From positions 550,938 through 576,964 of the forward strand of contig NW_014577084.1 of the NCBI RefSeq assembly GCF_000485595.1: 26,027 bases of DNA. The letters are read 5' to 3'. The DNA comes from Priapulus caudatus (lineage: Eukaryota > Priapulida > Priapulimorpha > Priapulimorphida > Priapulidae). Positions 10,228 through 19,174 of the stretch are shown here, one piece after another (the first letter of the stretch is position 1; each line of letters opens with the position of its first letter). The notes under the pieces are model-generated. The model saw nothing but the letters and a program-made list of their open reading frames with translations. It made no database searches and was not told the DNA's origin. The translations under genes were made by a program, and so were the position numbers.

Positions 10228-10332
10228 AAGGGCAGGATTTTTGAGCATCGGCGAGAGTTTGAGGAGGCGAAGCAGCACTATGAGCATGCGATCGCCATTA
10301 ACCCATACTATGTCAAGAGTTTGCAGCACCTG
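10228..10332 (+). CDS. TTC7: TTC7 exon E: complete TPR motif (intact)
   Basis: A 105-nt, 35-codon exon bounded by TTTGCAG and GTGAGTATG, both strong sites, phase 0 at each end. It starts K-G-R-I-F-E-H-R-R-E-F-E-E-A-K and ends N-P-Y-Y-V-K-S-L-Q-H-L. With the last residues of exon D it makes a TPR: Gly2 at consensus G8, Ala14 at A20, Tyr18 at the aromatic F24, Ala21 at A27, Pro26 at P32. It corresponds, with the same 35-residue length, to the TTC7 stretch R-G-x-[IL]-A-E-x-x-G-x-x-[DE]-E-A...P-x-x-V-K-S-M-Q-x-L. The following exons, expected to encode the last TPRs and the conserved C-terminal tail, were not found in the remaining 15.7 kb. Confidence 0.93.
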
Positions 10333-10491
10333 GTGAGTATGCTGATGTTAACTCTTTATGCCACGGTGCTTAATCAATGCGTCTCAATTATTCAGTGCTA
10401 GCCATTACCATGCTGATGCCGCTGTATTACACGTCTGTTGGGACGACGGAGGTCGTCGTTTCAATTTCGAGGCTGTATGGTTGGTGCGTCG

Positions 10492-10915
10492 TAGAGAGAG
10501 AGGGGGAAAAAGAGAGAGAGAGAGAGAGTGAGAGAAGGGAGAGAGCGAGAGTGGTGAATGCATCAATCAGCGCTCTGACTCGAAGTGAGTGGGTGCTGAA
10601 AGATTCAATTTTATGATGGGATATTGGGGAAGGCGTAGAGAATAGGCTGAAAAGAAAATGGGACAACACTTGCCAGGACAAGAGGAAATGAAGGACGAAA
10701 GGGTACGTAGAGAAGGGTAGGGAATGAGTGAGGGGAGAGAAATGAGGAGGTGAGGGCAAGGGAAGGAAGGAGGAATGAAAAATAAGAGAATGAGAGAAGG
10801 AGAGAGGAATGTAGAGTGACTGAGAAAAGGGGGAGGGGGGGGGTCGTCCATATAGGGGAGCAGAAGTGGATAATGAGAGCAAGATAGGGTGAAAGAGAAA
10901 GAGTGGGAGACTAAC
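10492..10915 (+). repeat. Polypurine (GA-rich) tract, copy 2
   Basis: Equivalent of 7577-7990: a (GA)n run, then purine-rich sequence including a G run at 10828-10842. It lies 160 bp after exon E, in the intron. Frames of 122 and 151 codons on the minus strand are artefacts of the pyrimidine strand. Confidence 0.8.
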
Positions 10916-11040
10916 ATATACCGTGTCAGTGGCATAATTAGAAGTTATTACAAAAATTTAACCCAGATACGAAAAATGATGTATACATCAGAATCCCGTT
11001 TCAGCATGACAATGTGACAGATTGCGTTAAGTACTGGCTA

Positions 11041-13180
11041 TATATTAGCACACATGTATATCTGCAATACATGCAATATACATTTGACCCTGGCAGAAAC
11101 GTCAAGGTGATGATGGATGTTGCTCATGCATATTCTAGTTAGCACTAATGTGTCCTAATATGTTGTTAGTTAAACGTGTCATGTATATCATTAATCATAT
11201 AGTTGGATGATGAGATATGTGTAGGATTAACTGAGTATAATTTGACAAATTACTCGATCACGTCTGAGCTAGACATTGAGTGCGGTGCGCTATCTACACA
11301 ATCTGCATGCAGAAATGTGATCCAAAATTTCTGCCACAAGTTACATGAAATAAAAACGTCCTGCGTAGCCACGGCGTCTTTGTACAGTCATCCACAAACA
11401 TTCGCATTCCAAATCCACGGCTCAAGAGTGCGATGTTTCTACACGCACTATTTTGTCACGAGTTTATGAATCACACAAAGATGAATACCGCTTGCTGATC
11501 CCCCCTTCATCCCCCCTGCTAAACCCCTATTCCAGCACGAAAAGAAGTCACTTGGGGAGGGGGGATATCCAGGCATCGCCGGAATAATTGCAGACTCCAT
11601 GGGTATGAGCAATTTTGAAGTGTCATTGCGTGTTTTGGGGATGCCGGTAAAAATAGTAGGCACAGCTTCTTCTTCTTCTACGTGCGCCGACACGTGTCAT
11701 AAAACGTGGCAGCCTTGACTTGTCAGTAGATAGGTGCCCGAAGCACGACGCAGAGCCAACTAGGACAGGCAACAGCTGTGACAAGCAGAAGTTGGTTTGG
11801 TGTTACGTGCTAGGCGTGAGCGTTCAGGGGATGAGCTGCAACATCGATGGCTACACCGGGGAATCGGCCACAAGAAGGAAGAAGTGAAATATAAAAGGGC
11901 AGGTGAAGATCTACTCTGGCTCTTTGGGGAACGAGCGTATGGAATATTTGAACGGAATGCATTCGGAAGCTAACGAAAACGAGAAAAGAGAAAAAATAGG
12001 AACGAGATAGTCGCGACGAGCCCACACGTGGGAAGGAAGATGAAATCAAATCAAATATATGCATGCAATGTAATAAAATATGTCGATATAATGTATGCAC
12101 TCAATTACCGTAAATTTATGCATCTCTCCTATTACTGCTTCAAGTAGCGTAGGTGTGAACGGCTACGATACAGTTATGTTATTTAGTACGTGCTGTTCGT
12201 ATAGGAAAAACGCACTTTGAAAGAGCTCATATTGTAGTCGATATTGATATATAGATGAATTTAATAGTACCGGTTCTAGTATAACAAGCAAACAAAATGC
12301 TCAATGGATTTATCTAACCGAGTATATAAGAGTATGCTGTGATGCAGTAGGTAAATCCCAAGACTTGTTACCAGCTTGGCTAGTGATTGGTGGATACACT
12401 GCCCGTACATAGTAATGATTTTTTTCTGTCTCTCTTAGTGTCAATGTGTAATTAGTTGTGTCCTTAAGCGAGAAGTGCTGTAAAAGTCGTCATAAAATTG
12501 GAATTTACAAACATTTGCCCCAGCGATGAATCGGGCCCCAGCAAGAAATCGGTCTCAAATTTAGTCTCAAGTGCGAAATTCGTCATTTTAATTCAATTTT
12601 AATAATCGAAATCTCGATTTTTTAACAATTTCTACATACATTTTTCACTCATACCCCTACTTGTCATGATTAGAAAGATAGATCATTAATTCGAGAAAGA
12701 GGTAATAAGGAGAGGATTTCCGTAAAGGGAGCTAGGTCTATCCCCCATAAAATTCCGTAAGGATTTATTTGCCCAGGGGTCAAATAGGGCCAATTGCCAA
12801 AAGGTTGACCCAGGGTAGCACCTGACTCGGGCATCAGGCAGGCGAGCGGTCTCGTACGTACCTGTATTACTATGATCTATACGTAGTCAATACGTATCAA
12901 GCAGCGGCCGCCGTCCTCACCCGCCGTCACTGGTCGGCTCCGCTGCGGCGTCGCGGCGTGCTAAGCAGCGTCGCGCGCGCGGGAGAGATAGGGAGAAGAG
13001 ACAGATGAGAGCTGTTGCTTGTTCCACCCCTGCGTGATGTTCATTGATTTTTCATATAGCGCATTAATACATTAAACGCAACTAGCGCTGGCGCGTGAGT
13101 GTAGTCGCGTTCGAAAAGTCTGCGCGCTCCATACAGTCGGGCGCGTAGTGTAGCACGAAGGGTCGTTGTCGTATAATGGC
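11041..13180. other. No gene recognised; CpG-rich patch at 12900-12985
   Basis: Unique-looking sequence beyond the duplication. An 88-codon open frame at 11203-11469 resembles no family I know. A CpG-dense stretch (GCGGCCGCC..GTCGCGGCG..CGTCGCGCGCGCG) at 12900-12985 is followed by GA-rich sequence; it could be a small CpG island, but no gene start is visible next to it. No downstream TTC7 exon found. Confidence 0.4.
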
Positions 13181-13396
13181 GTATAATATGTACCCGTGGT
13201 AACTATTTGATATGGTTAGGGTTACGGTTAGGGTGTTAGGGTTAGGGAGTAGGCATAGGCGACATACTCGCCCTACTCCACTAACGAGTCTAGGTACTCG
13301 CCTACGCCTACTTCCTAACTCTAACCCTAACCCGAACCCTAACCCTAATCCTAACCTTAACCATATCAAATAGTGACCAGGGTACGTTCAGGTATA
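13181..13396. mobile_element. Foldback element with telomere-like TTAGGG / CCCTAA arms
   Basis: The left arm (about 13181-13262) reads ACTATTTGATATGG, then four TTAGGG-type units, then GGAGTAGGCATAGGCGA. The right arm (about 13299-13396) is its inverse: TCGCCTACGCCTACTTCC, several CCCTAA units, CCATATCAAATAGT, then ACCAGGGTACG. The loop is about 36 bp. The non-telomeric outer and inner sequences also pair, so this is an inverted-repeat unit rather than two chance telomeric runs. A second small inverted pair, CCAGGGTAC (13377-13385) and GTACCCTGG (13426-13434), overlaps the right end. Confidence 0.8.
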
Positions 13397-13434
13397 CCGG
13401 ACCGTACCCAGGGTACGTTCCGGCAGTACCCTGG

Positions 13435-14439
13435 GGGACATAGACCCTATGAGCTGCAGTATTTAAAGATATGAGTCGGGCGGTTACAAACTGCCGATCG
13501 CGAATTGTAGGTGTGGGAGAATTTTAGACAGGTTTCAAGCTACCGGTGAGGTTTAGAATTTCACAGCGTAGCTACAGGGTAAGTTCCGGACGGCTGTACC
13601 TGGCGATACGGGTTACGCGTGAGAGATTTTGCCACCTGTCAGCATACTAAGTATTGATTAGAGAATGTGTACTTATGTTGCAGTAATGTCAATGAATGAG
13701 TTTTTCATAGTGGCATAACCTGTCGCTTTTTGCGTTTTAATAAAAGTCAGTGGCGGTGGTGCCGATTTCCTTCTGTAGATACAATCAATTTAATAGCATG
13801 TAATGCTAGTAAAACGGAGTCTTTACAGGAATAAAGTAACTGCATGGTGTCTATACGTCTGCGTGCGCGCGTGCGTACACGTGTGTATAAATGCAAATAC
13901 ATAAAAATATCATGGTTAACTGGAATCACGTATCACACATGCGCCAAACGAATTTACTTACATCTGTCCAAACCTTAATAAGTTCAGCATGGTTGGGAAA
14001 TTAAACGGGGAAAAGTAATTCAGTGAATCGAAAGGTTTCACAGCTGTAATTTCGATAAGCCCATCCAATTTCCATGGAAACTGGTGTGTTTTTGCAGTTG
14101 TAGCAAGCTGTATCACACATCTTTGCTATTTTAATTTACAATTTACTAATGTTGTTTTATGCTGCTTTGAAGCTGCCTGCGTGCTAGACGGTTTACCCAT
14201 TATATTTCCCTTGCCCCAGATTAGCTTCTTGTAGTTTTGTGCTGATATAGACCAGCAGTATGAAAGCCAGATTCTATTATATACTCACTGTTAATTTTAC
14301 TTTACATTTTTAATGACGCCGTTGATAGAGGATCCATCAGACTTGATACAATTAACTGCACTGTTGGCAATGGATGGAAGCCAGGCAGCAAGGCATTAGA
14401 ACAGTTACTCCATGCCATGTCACTCACTGCATTCATTGC
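13435..14439. other. No feature recognised
   Basis: Non-coding sequence. A short alternating CG/TG run (GCGTGCGCGCGTGCGTACACG) lies at about 13860. Nothing else supported. Confidence 0.4.
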
Positions 14440-14830
14440 CTATGATAATATCCTCCCCATAAATAATATTGATATATCTTGAATAATATCTTGAACAACA
14501 TTATTCGTTTCCATAGACAATATACTACTAAACAATATTATTCCTTCCCATAGACAATATACTATTACTACTGAACTATATTATTCCTCATAATTATTAA
14601 ACTATTGAACAACATTGCTCCTTCCCATATACAATAATTACTGGCCATTATGATTCATTCCCACAGACAATATGCTACTGAAAATGTTATTCCTATCCTT
14701 AGTCAATATACTACAGGATAATTTCACCCCTGATTATATTCTGTAGCTGATATTCTACGAGTTCTCCAAACAATATCCCACCTGATAATATCCCCCAGAT
14801 AATTTCCTACCTGATATGATATCACGCCCA
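14440..14830. repeat. Degenerate AT-rich minisatellite
   Basis: Irregular repetition of a module of about 40-60 bp built on AACAATATTATTCCTTCCCA and TAGACAATATACTACT. The words CCCATAGACAATATACTA, CCCATATACAATA, CCCACAGACAATATGCTACT and CCTTAGTCAATATACTAC mark successive decayed units. The last 80 bp keep only CCTGATAAT/ATCCC fragments. Confidence 0.6.
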
Positions 14831-14995
14831 GGCTGCCAATTTCCAGAAGATTATTTCCCAGCAGGAATGTTGTCTTCCGGGTCGTTCATTCTTCCGGGTC
14901 GTTCCGGTCCGATCATTGCCAGGGGGCGTTTAAACCTTTCATAGAGATATTGTTCAGGCGAGGTTGTGTATTACAGGTATTGTGTATGTAATACA

Positions 14996-15445
14996 GTATA
15001 CATGTTAACGGTGGATATTACAGATGTCCGTACGACCGGATCACAGGCACTTGGAGCGATTCAATAAAATATAATGCTAAATAAATAAGAAATCTATTTA
15101 CTACCAAAGTCTGTTTCTCTTCTCTCTTTCGCCTATTATTGCCGACAATTTCCTGTAAATCCCGTCCAAATGCTCATCTGCAACACACTGTCACACGCTG
15201 GCCGCCGCATTCTAGCTACTGCACACTGACACATAAATATATATTTATGTGTCAGTGTGCAGAAGCTAGCGTGCGGTGTACTTGTGTGAGCATTTGACCG
15301 GCATTTACAGGTGATTATAGGCGAAATAGAGTAGAGAAACATTAAGACTTTGGTAGTAAATATATTTCGTCTTTATTCACCTTTTTATTTTTTTATTGAG
15401 ACGTTCCAAGTGCCTGTGGACCGGATGAAGTTACCGTTGTATATA
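14996..15445. mobile_element. Foldback element with perfect 40-bp central palindrome
   Basis: Nearly all of this 450-bp segment folds on itself around 15240/15241. The centre is a perfect palindrome of two 20-base arms (15221-15240 and 15241-15260). Further out CTACCAAAGTCT/AGACTTTGGTAG and CCGGATCACAGGCACTTGGA / TTCCAAGTGCCTGTGGACCGG pair. The arms differ by scattered substitutions and indels, and there is no spacer. The frame at 15136-15342 is a by-product. Confidence 0.85.
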
Positions 15446-16224
15446 GTGGCGTAATATATACCGATGCAGCGTAACATCGCTGAGTGTTGTTGTCTATGTG
15501 TAGTAAAATAGTGAATTAGGATGTAAGATTACATTGAAACGCCTAAATTATATTACCTGTCAGGGAGCAGTCTTGTATTATTTTGATGCTGTTATGATTT
15601 CAGTGCAGCAAGCGCCAGCGTTCAAAGCTGTGCATTACCTCCCATTAGAAAACTGATGAAATTTAGGCTGATATGGACGGCTGCTGTAGCATATATACGA
15701 GTGTAGACGGTTTTTCATACAGGGAGAGACGAGGGGCTCAGCTGCAACTCTGCCTACGTGTTCAACAGTGACGTCGGTTTCTGTTAAAACCTTATATTAA
15801 ATTTTACGGTTGTGCGAAATATTTTTCAAATTGCTCATTTTGTTCAATAAATGGGAGATTTTCGCCTGTTGGCTAGTTGTAATTGCTACTGGCATATGTG
15901 CCAGCTATGGATACACACAGCTCACGAATGTGGCAGAATGTGGCAGAATGTGGCAACTATTTGTCCTTTGCGTCTCCATACCCTCCTGTCCTGCCCCACC
16001 TGCTCGTTCCGCCACAGTCCATCTGTTCCTCTCCCTTCGCGTTGCCCTTTTCTTTCGTATCATTTGCCGTTCCTACTTCCTTGTCAGTTTCTTGTTATCT
16101 TCTTCTTCTATGGTTTCCGCTTCTCTTTGTCTCTTGCAGCTCCTTTCGTTTCCTCTGTAGCCTTCTTCACAGGGGTTGCAGGCACGGTTTGTTTGCTCGC
16201 ATGATGGCAGAGCGCTGCGGCTGA
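15446..16224. other. No gene supported; pyrimidine-rich stretch
   Basis: Contains an 11-bp word tandemly repeated three times (GTGGCAGAAT, about 15929-15955) and a C/T-rich stretch at 15960-16180. Three overlapping frames of 113-117 codons (15810-16224) are rich in Ser, Leu, Phe and Cys because of that composition, show no domain, and none is favoured over the others. Confidence 0.45.
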
Positions 16225-16694
16225 GAGTGTGGGCGTGTTATACGTGTGAGAGGTCAAAATACTCCAAGCCGAGTGTGGGCGTGTTATACGTGTGAGAGGT
16301 CAAAATACTCCAAGCCGAGTGTGGGCGTGTTATACGTGTGAGAGGTCAAAATACGCCAAGCCGAGTGTGGGCGTGTTATACGTGTGAGAGGTCAAAATAC
16401 GCCAAGCCGAGTGTGGGCGTGTTATACGTGTGAGAGGTCAAAAGACGCCAAGCGGAGGGGGGGCGTGTTATATGTGTGAGAAGTCAACATACGCCAAGGC
16501 GCGAGTGTGGGCGTGTTATATGGCGTGTGAAGAGGTCAAAATACCCAAGGCCAAGTGTTGGGCGTGTTTATAGCGTGTTGAGAGGTCACAAGACGCCAAG
16601 CCGAGTGTGGGCGTGTTATACGTGTGAGAGTCAAAATACGCCAAGCCGAGTGTGGGCGTGTTATACGTGTGAGAGGTCAAAAGACGCCAAGCGG
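16225..16694 (+). repeat. 46-bp minisatellite, about 10 units
   Basis: Units start with GAGTGTGGGCGTGTTATACG and continue TGTGAGAGGTCAAAATACGCCAAGCC. Starts lie at 16225, 16271, 16317, 16363, 16409, 16455, 16503, about 16553, about 16602 and about 16648, followed by a partial unit. The first five are nearly identical (a TACTCC/TACGCC/GACGCC variant position). Units six to nine carry small indels. Most units contain AGAGGTCA. Because 46 is not a multiple of three, the frames through it are not conserved coding repeats. Confidence 0.95.
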
Positions 16695-16985
16695 AGTGGT
16701 GCGGAAGAGCATGACATTCGAATTGTTTGACAAAAGGAACATCACTTAGATGCATTTGAGCATTAGATAATAATCGAACTGATCGCGTATAAACGACTGC
16801 TTTGTCTTTCTCGTATTCGGCGACCTCCTTCTGTCGGCATGGCGATACGGGGATAGATGGAGATAAGGGGAGAGAGTAAGCGAGACACTAAACGAGAGAG
16901 ATGAAGAGCGAGAAAGAAAGAGATAGAGCAGGAAAGGGAGCGAACGAGAACGAGAGAGGGAAAGCGTGCGTGCGTGCTTGCTTGC

Positions 16986-16992
<7 letters not shown>

Positions 16993-17063
<71 letters not shown>

Positions 17064-17071
17064 GGAGAGAG
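16993..17071 (+). repeat. (GA)n microsatellite
   Basis: About 60 bp of pure GA from 16993, then GAGCGAGAGAGAGGGAGAGAG. It is preceded by (GTGC/GCTT)n at about 16966-16990, and the preceding 120 bp are also purine-rich. Confidence 0.95.
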
Positions 17072-18015
17072 CGGCTGAGTGGTAATGAAAGTACTGATTA
17101 TTAATGATGTAGGTAGCTACCACATTAGACGTAATGACTAATGGTGAAATGTTTGCGTGCAGCTTATCTTGTAAGTGACCTGCCTGTTGATATGGCGAAG
17201 GCCCAGAATCGATACGGAAGCTTGAATCTGTTGTGGCTTCAGCAGCGCGTGCTGCTCGCATTCACTGTTGCGGTTACGACCGACTCGGTCGACTCCCGGA
17301 TTAGTAGTAGTACCTTTGCTTTCTTCGCATGCGCCGGCAGCCGAAAATTCGAAAGACCCGTTGGCGGGTGCGTTCGTTTGGCGCCCCCTGCCGTGTGCTT
17401 TGCGAACTAAAGGTGGAATTGCTAGTCTTCTAGACGGGGAATTGATTGCAGCGTGTCGTGGCTGCGGCATCGATCCAGCATGAAACATTTAGGCGCGCGC
17501 GTGATGCGGCAGGTCTGCTGTACGACATATGAACAAATCGAAAAATATTATTCCGCCGACCGGTCTGCGTAGCAGACAGCTTACGTAATTGGTTGTAATT
17601 AAGCCGCGAGCGTGTCTTTGTGACTCTGCGAACTAGGAAAATATGCCGGCAGCAGCATCAGCGGCGGCGGCGGCGGCGGTGGGAGCAGATCTAGATATTG
17701 TTTTTCCTTCGAGTGATCATGCATTATTAGGGACGGTGGAACGGGGACGGCAAGCATTGCCATACGCGTTGTACTAAGAATAGTTATAGACTAGATTAGA
17801 TTATTCTTATTCATTTCTTATTACACCCATCGCGAGAAATTATGCTGCATCCTTATCTGCTAAGGACTGCATTATAGTTGATGGTTTTTCGAATAATTAG
17901 ACAGGAGTAGTTAGTCTAATAAAGAAGCGCTAGACGTTGCCCAAATAATCGATATATGTATGACAAGTGCCTTGCTGTGCTGGTGTTGTTTTTCTGTCAG
18001 CTGCCCTAGGAAACA
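17072..18015. other. Moderately CpG-rich stretch without an assigned gene
   Basis: Two CpG-dense stretches lie at 17260-17410 and 17490-17690. Opposing open frames at 17138-17488 show no family resemblance. The combination of CpGs and an ATG-initiated Ala-rich frame (next entry) could mark a promoter and first exon, but no other support is visible. Confidence 0.35.
17643..17777 (+). CDS. Possible small ORF or first coding exon, Ala-rich N-terminus
   Basis: ATG at 17643 in the context AAAATATGC opens a 44-codon frame: M-P-A-A-A-S, a run of six Ala from (GCG)6, V-G-A-D-L-D-I-V-F-P-S-S-D-H-A-L-L-G, then T-V-E-R-G-R-Q-A-L-P-Y-A-L-Y and TAA. The sequence around it is CpG-rich. A GT at 17732 (GACG|GTGGAA) could be a donor. 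I do not recognise the peptide. A chance frame created by the GCG repeat is as likely as a real exon. Confidence 0.15.
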   Translation: MPAAASAAAAAAVGADLDIVFPSSDHALLGTVERGRQALPYALY

Positions 18016-19174
18016 TCAAGAGCGTATAAAGAAGGAGAGCGTACAACGGTGAAATGCTGAAACCATGTTGCAGTATTAGTCGAATTAAGAAACTTTGCTC
18101 GTTTTATTTTGACGATTCTTTGCGGTATTATTGATCAGCTGTCCTACCTTGCTGATATAAAATAGACTTACGATGCCCCTACGCTGAGATAATGAGCGGT
18201 GAAAATCTGGTATTTTTGCCGAAAACCGACTCGAGATCCCTGTTTACTGCGACCATCTCTCGCTTTGTGGCCAGTGTGTTGCTTTCGGTCGCCGCTGTGT
18301 AGCGCCATGGTAGCGCTGACTCATTACGTCAGCAGTACAGGTGGTGAACAACAGTAGATGTCGTCCATATAGGCAGCAGGCCTGAATAAGCATCGAACAG
18401 ATATTAATTAAAAATACTCACACTGTTACTTCGCTTACACAACATACACTTTATTCATGTTAAATAACTACAGATTCATGCTCTATGCTCAGCTCAAAAC
18501 TTTTGCCAGCTCTATGATGCGAATTTCTACAAAGTTGTCTGACTACATTTCAAAAATGACCAACCGGTCGCTGTGACTACGCCACCTGACGGAATGTCAC
18601 GAATACACAACAATACCAATTTTACTTCTAATGCTTTCTAGACGTCTACGAGGCATCTAACTTGCGTGCATAATGCAAATTATTGCACTCTAGTGCTGAA
18701 TTTCGGCGAAAAAAAATTCCAAAAAAGGCATTTTTTAGAGACGAAATAGTGCAACGGTGAACAATTGCGGTGGCTTACTGTTGTACGCCACCTACAGAGT
18801 TTACTACATCCAGCGTGAGGTGGGCACAGGTGGGGGGCATCACTATGGCAATCAATAACAGATGTCATTCATTCCATTTGTCAAACATTGACGGAAACAC
18901 GCGAGGTTTCCCGAAGTTATATCAAAGCGAGAGACAGTCACAGTCAGCAGGTATCTCGAGTCGGTTTTCGGCGAAAATACCAGATTTTCACCGCTTATTA
19001 TCTCAGCGTAGGGGCATCATAGGGACATGCGGTTTGTTTTATATTAACAAGTTAGGACAGCTGATCAATAATAATCGTCAAAATAAAACGGGGATAGTTG
19101 ATTAATTCGACTAATACTGGAACATGGTTTCAGCATTTCACCGTTGTACGCTCTCCTTCTTCATACGCTCTTGA
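18016..19174. mobile_element. Large foldback element, about 250-bp arms
   Basis: The left arm 18016-18265 and right arm 18924-19174 are inverted copies. Examples: TCAAGAGCGTATAAAGAAGG against the inverse of CCTTCTTCATACGCTCTTGA; TACAACGGTGAAATGCTGAAACC; TATTAGTCGAATTAA; TTTTATTTTGACGATT; GATCAGCTGTCCTA; GCCCCTACGCTGAGATAATG; AAAACCGACTCGAGAT. Farther in, weaker inverted similarity (ACAGGTGGTGAACAACAGTA near 18337; TACTGTTGTACGCCACCTAC near 18777) suggests the arms were once longer and the core 18360-18770 is a later insert or diverged centre. No transposase frame seen; the 111-codon frame at 18770-19105 lies mostly inside the right arm. Confidence 0.85.

Larger units (their letters stand above)
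8131..11040 (+). repeat. Tandem duplication, copy 2
   Basis: Second, shorter copy (2.91 kb) of 3972-8130 in direct orientation, abutting it without spacer. It lacks the 1.18-kb segment at 4187-5365. Allowing for that, the two copies differ in length by only about 70 bp, the net of many small indels. Both TTC7 exons are intact here, which suggests this copy is closer to the true sequence, although its introns also show homopolymer-type differences. After 11040 the sequence is unrelated to the start of either copy. Confidence 0.9.

Noticed and set aside
10427-10935. Minus-strand frames of 122 and 151 codons
   Set aside because: They are translations of a polypyrimidine strand (Ser, Leu, Pro, Phe repeats) and overlap each other. 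The counterpart in copy 1 is not preserved as the same protein.
11203-11469. 88-codon + strand frame just after the duplication, considered as a further TTC7 exon
   Set aside because: It lacks TPR spacing and the conserved C-terminal TTC7 residues, and has no clear splice sites.
13200-13360. Chromosome end or telomere fusion point
   Set aside because: Only a few imperfect units on each side. The orientation is TTAGGG then CCCTAA, and non-telomeric sequence pairs outside and inside the units, so an inverted-repeat element fits better.
15810-16224. Three overlapping frames of 113-117 codons resembling hydrophobic proteins
   Set aside because: Three frames open at once over a C/T-rich stretch indicates a composition effect rather than a membrane protein.
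16225-16694. CRISPR-like array
   Set aside because: The units are contiguous 46-bp repeats with no unique spacers, in an animal genome; this is a minisatellite.
16746-17261. 171-codon minus-strand frame, the longest in the window
   Set aside because: Its centre is the Ser-Leu translation of the (GA)n tract, and the flanks match nothing I know.
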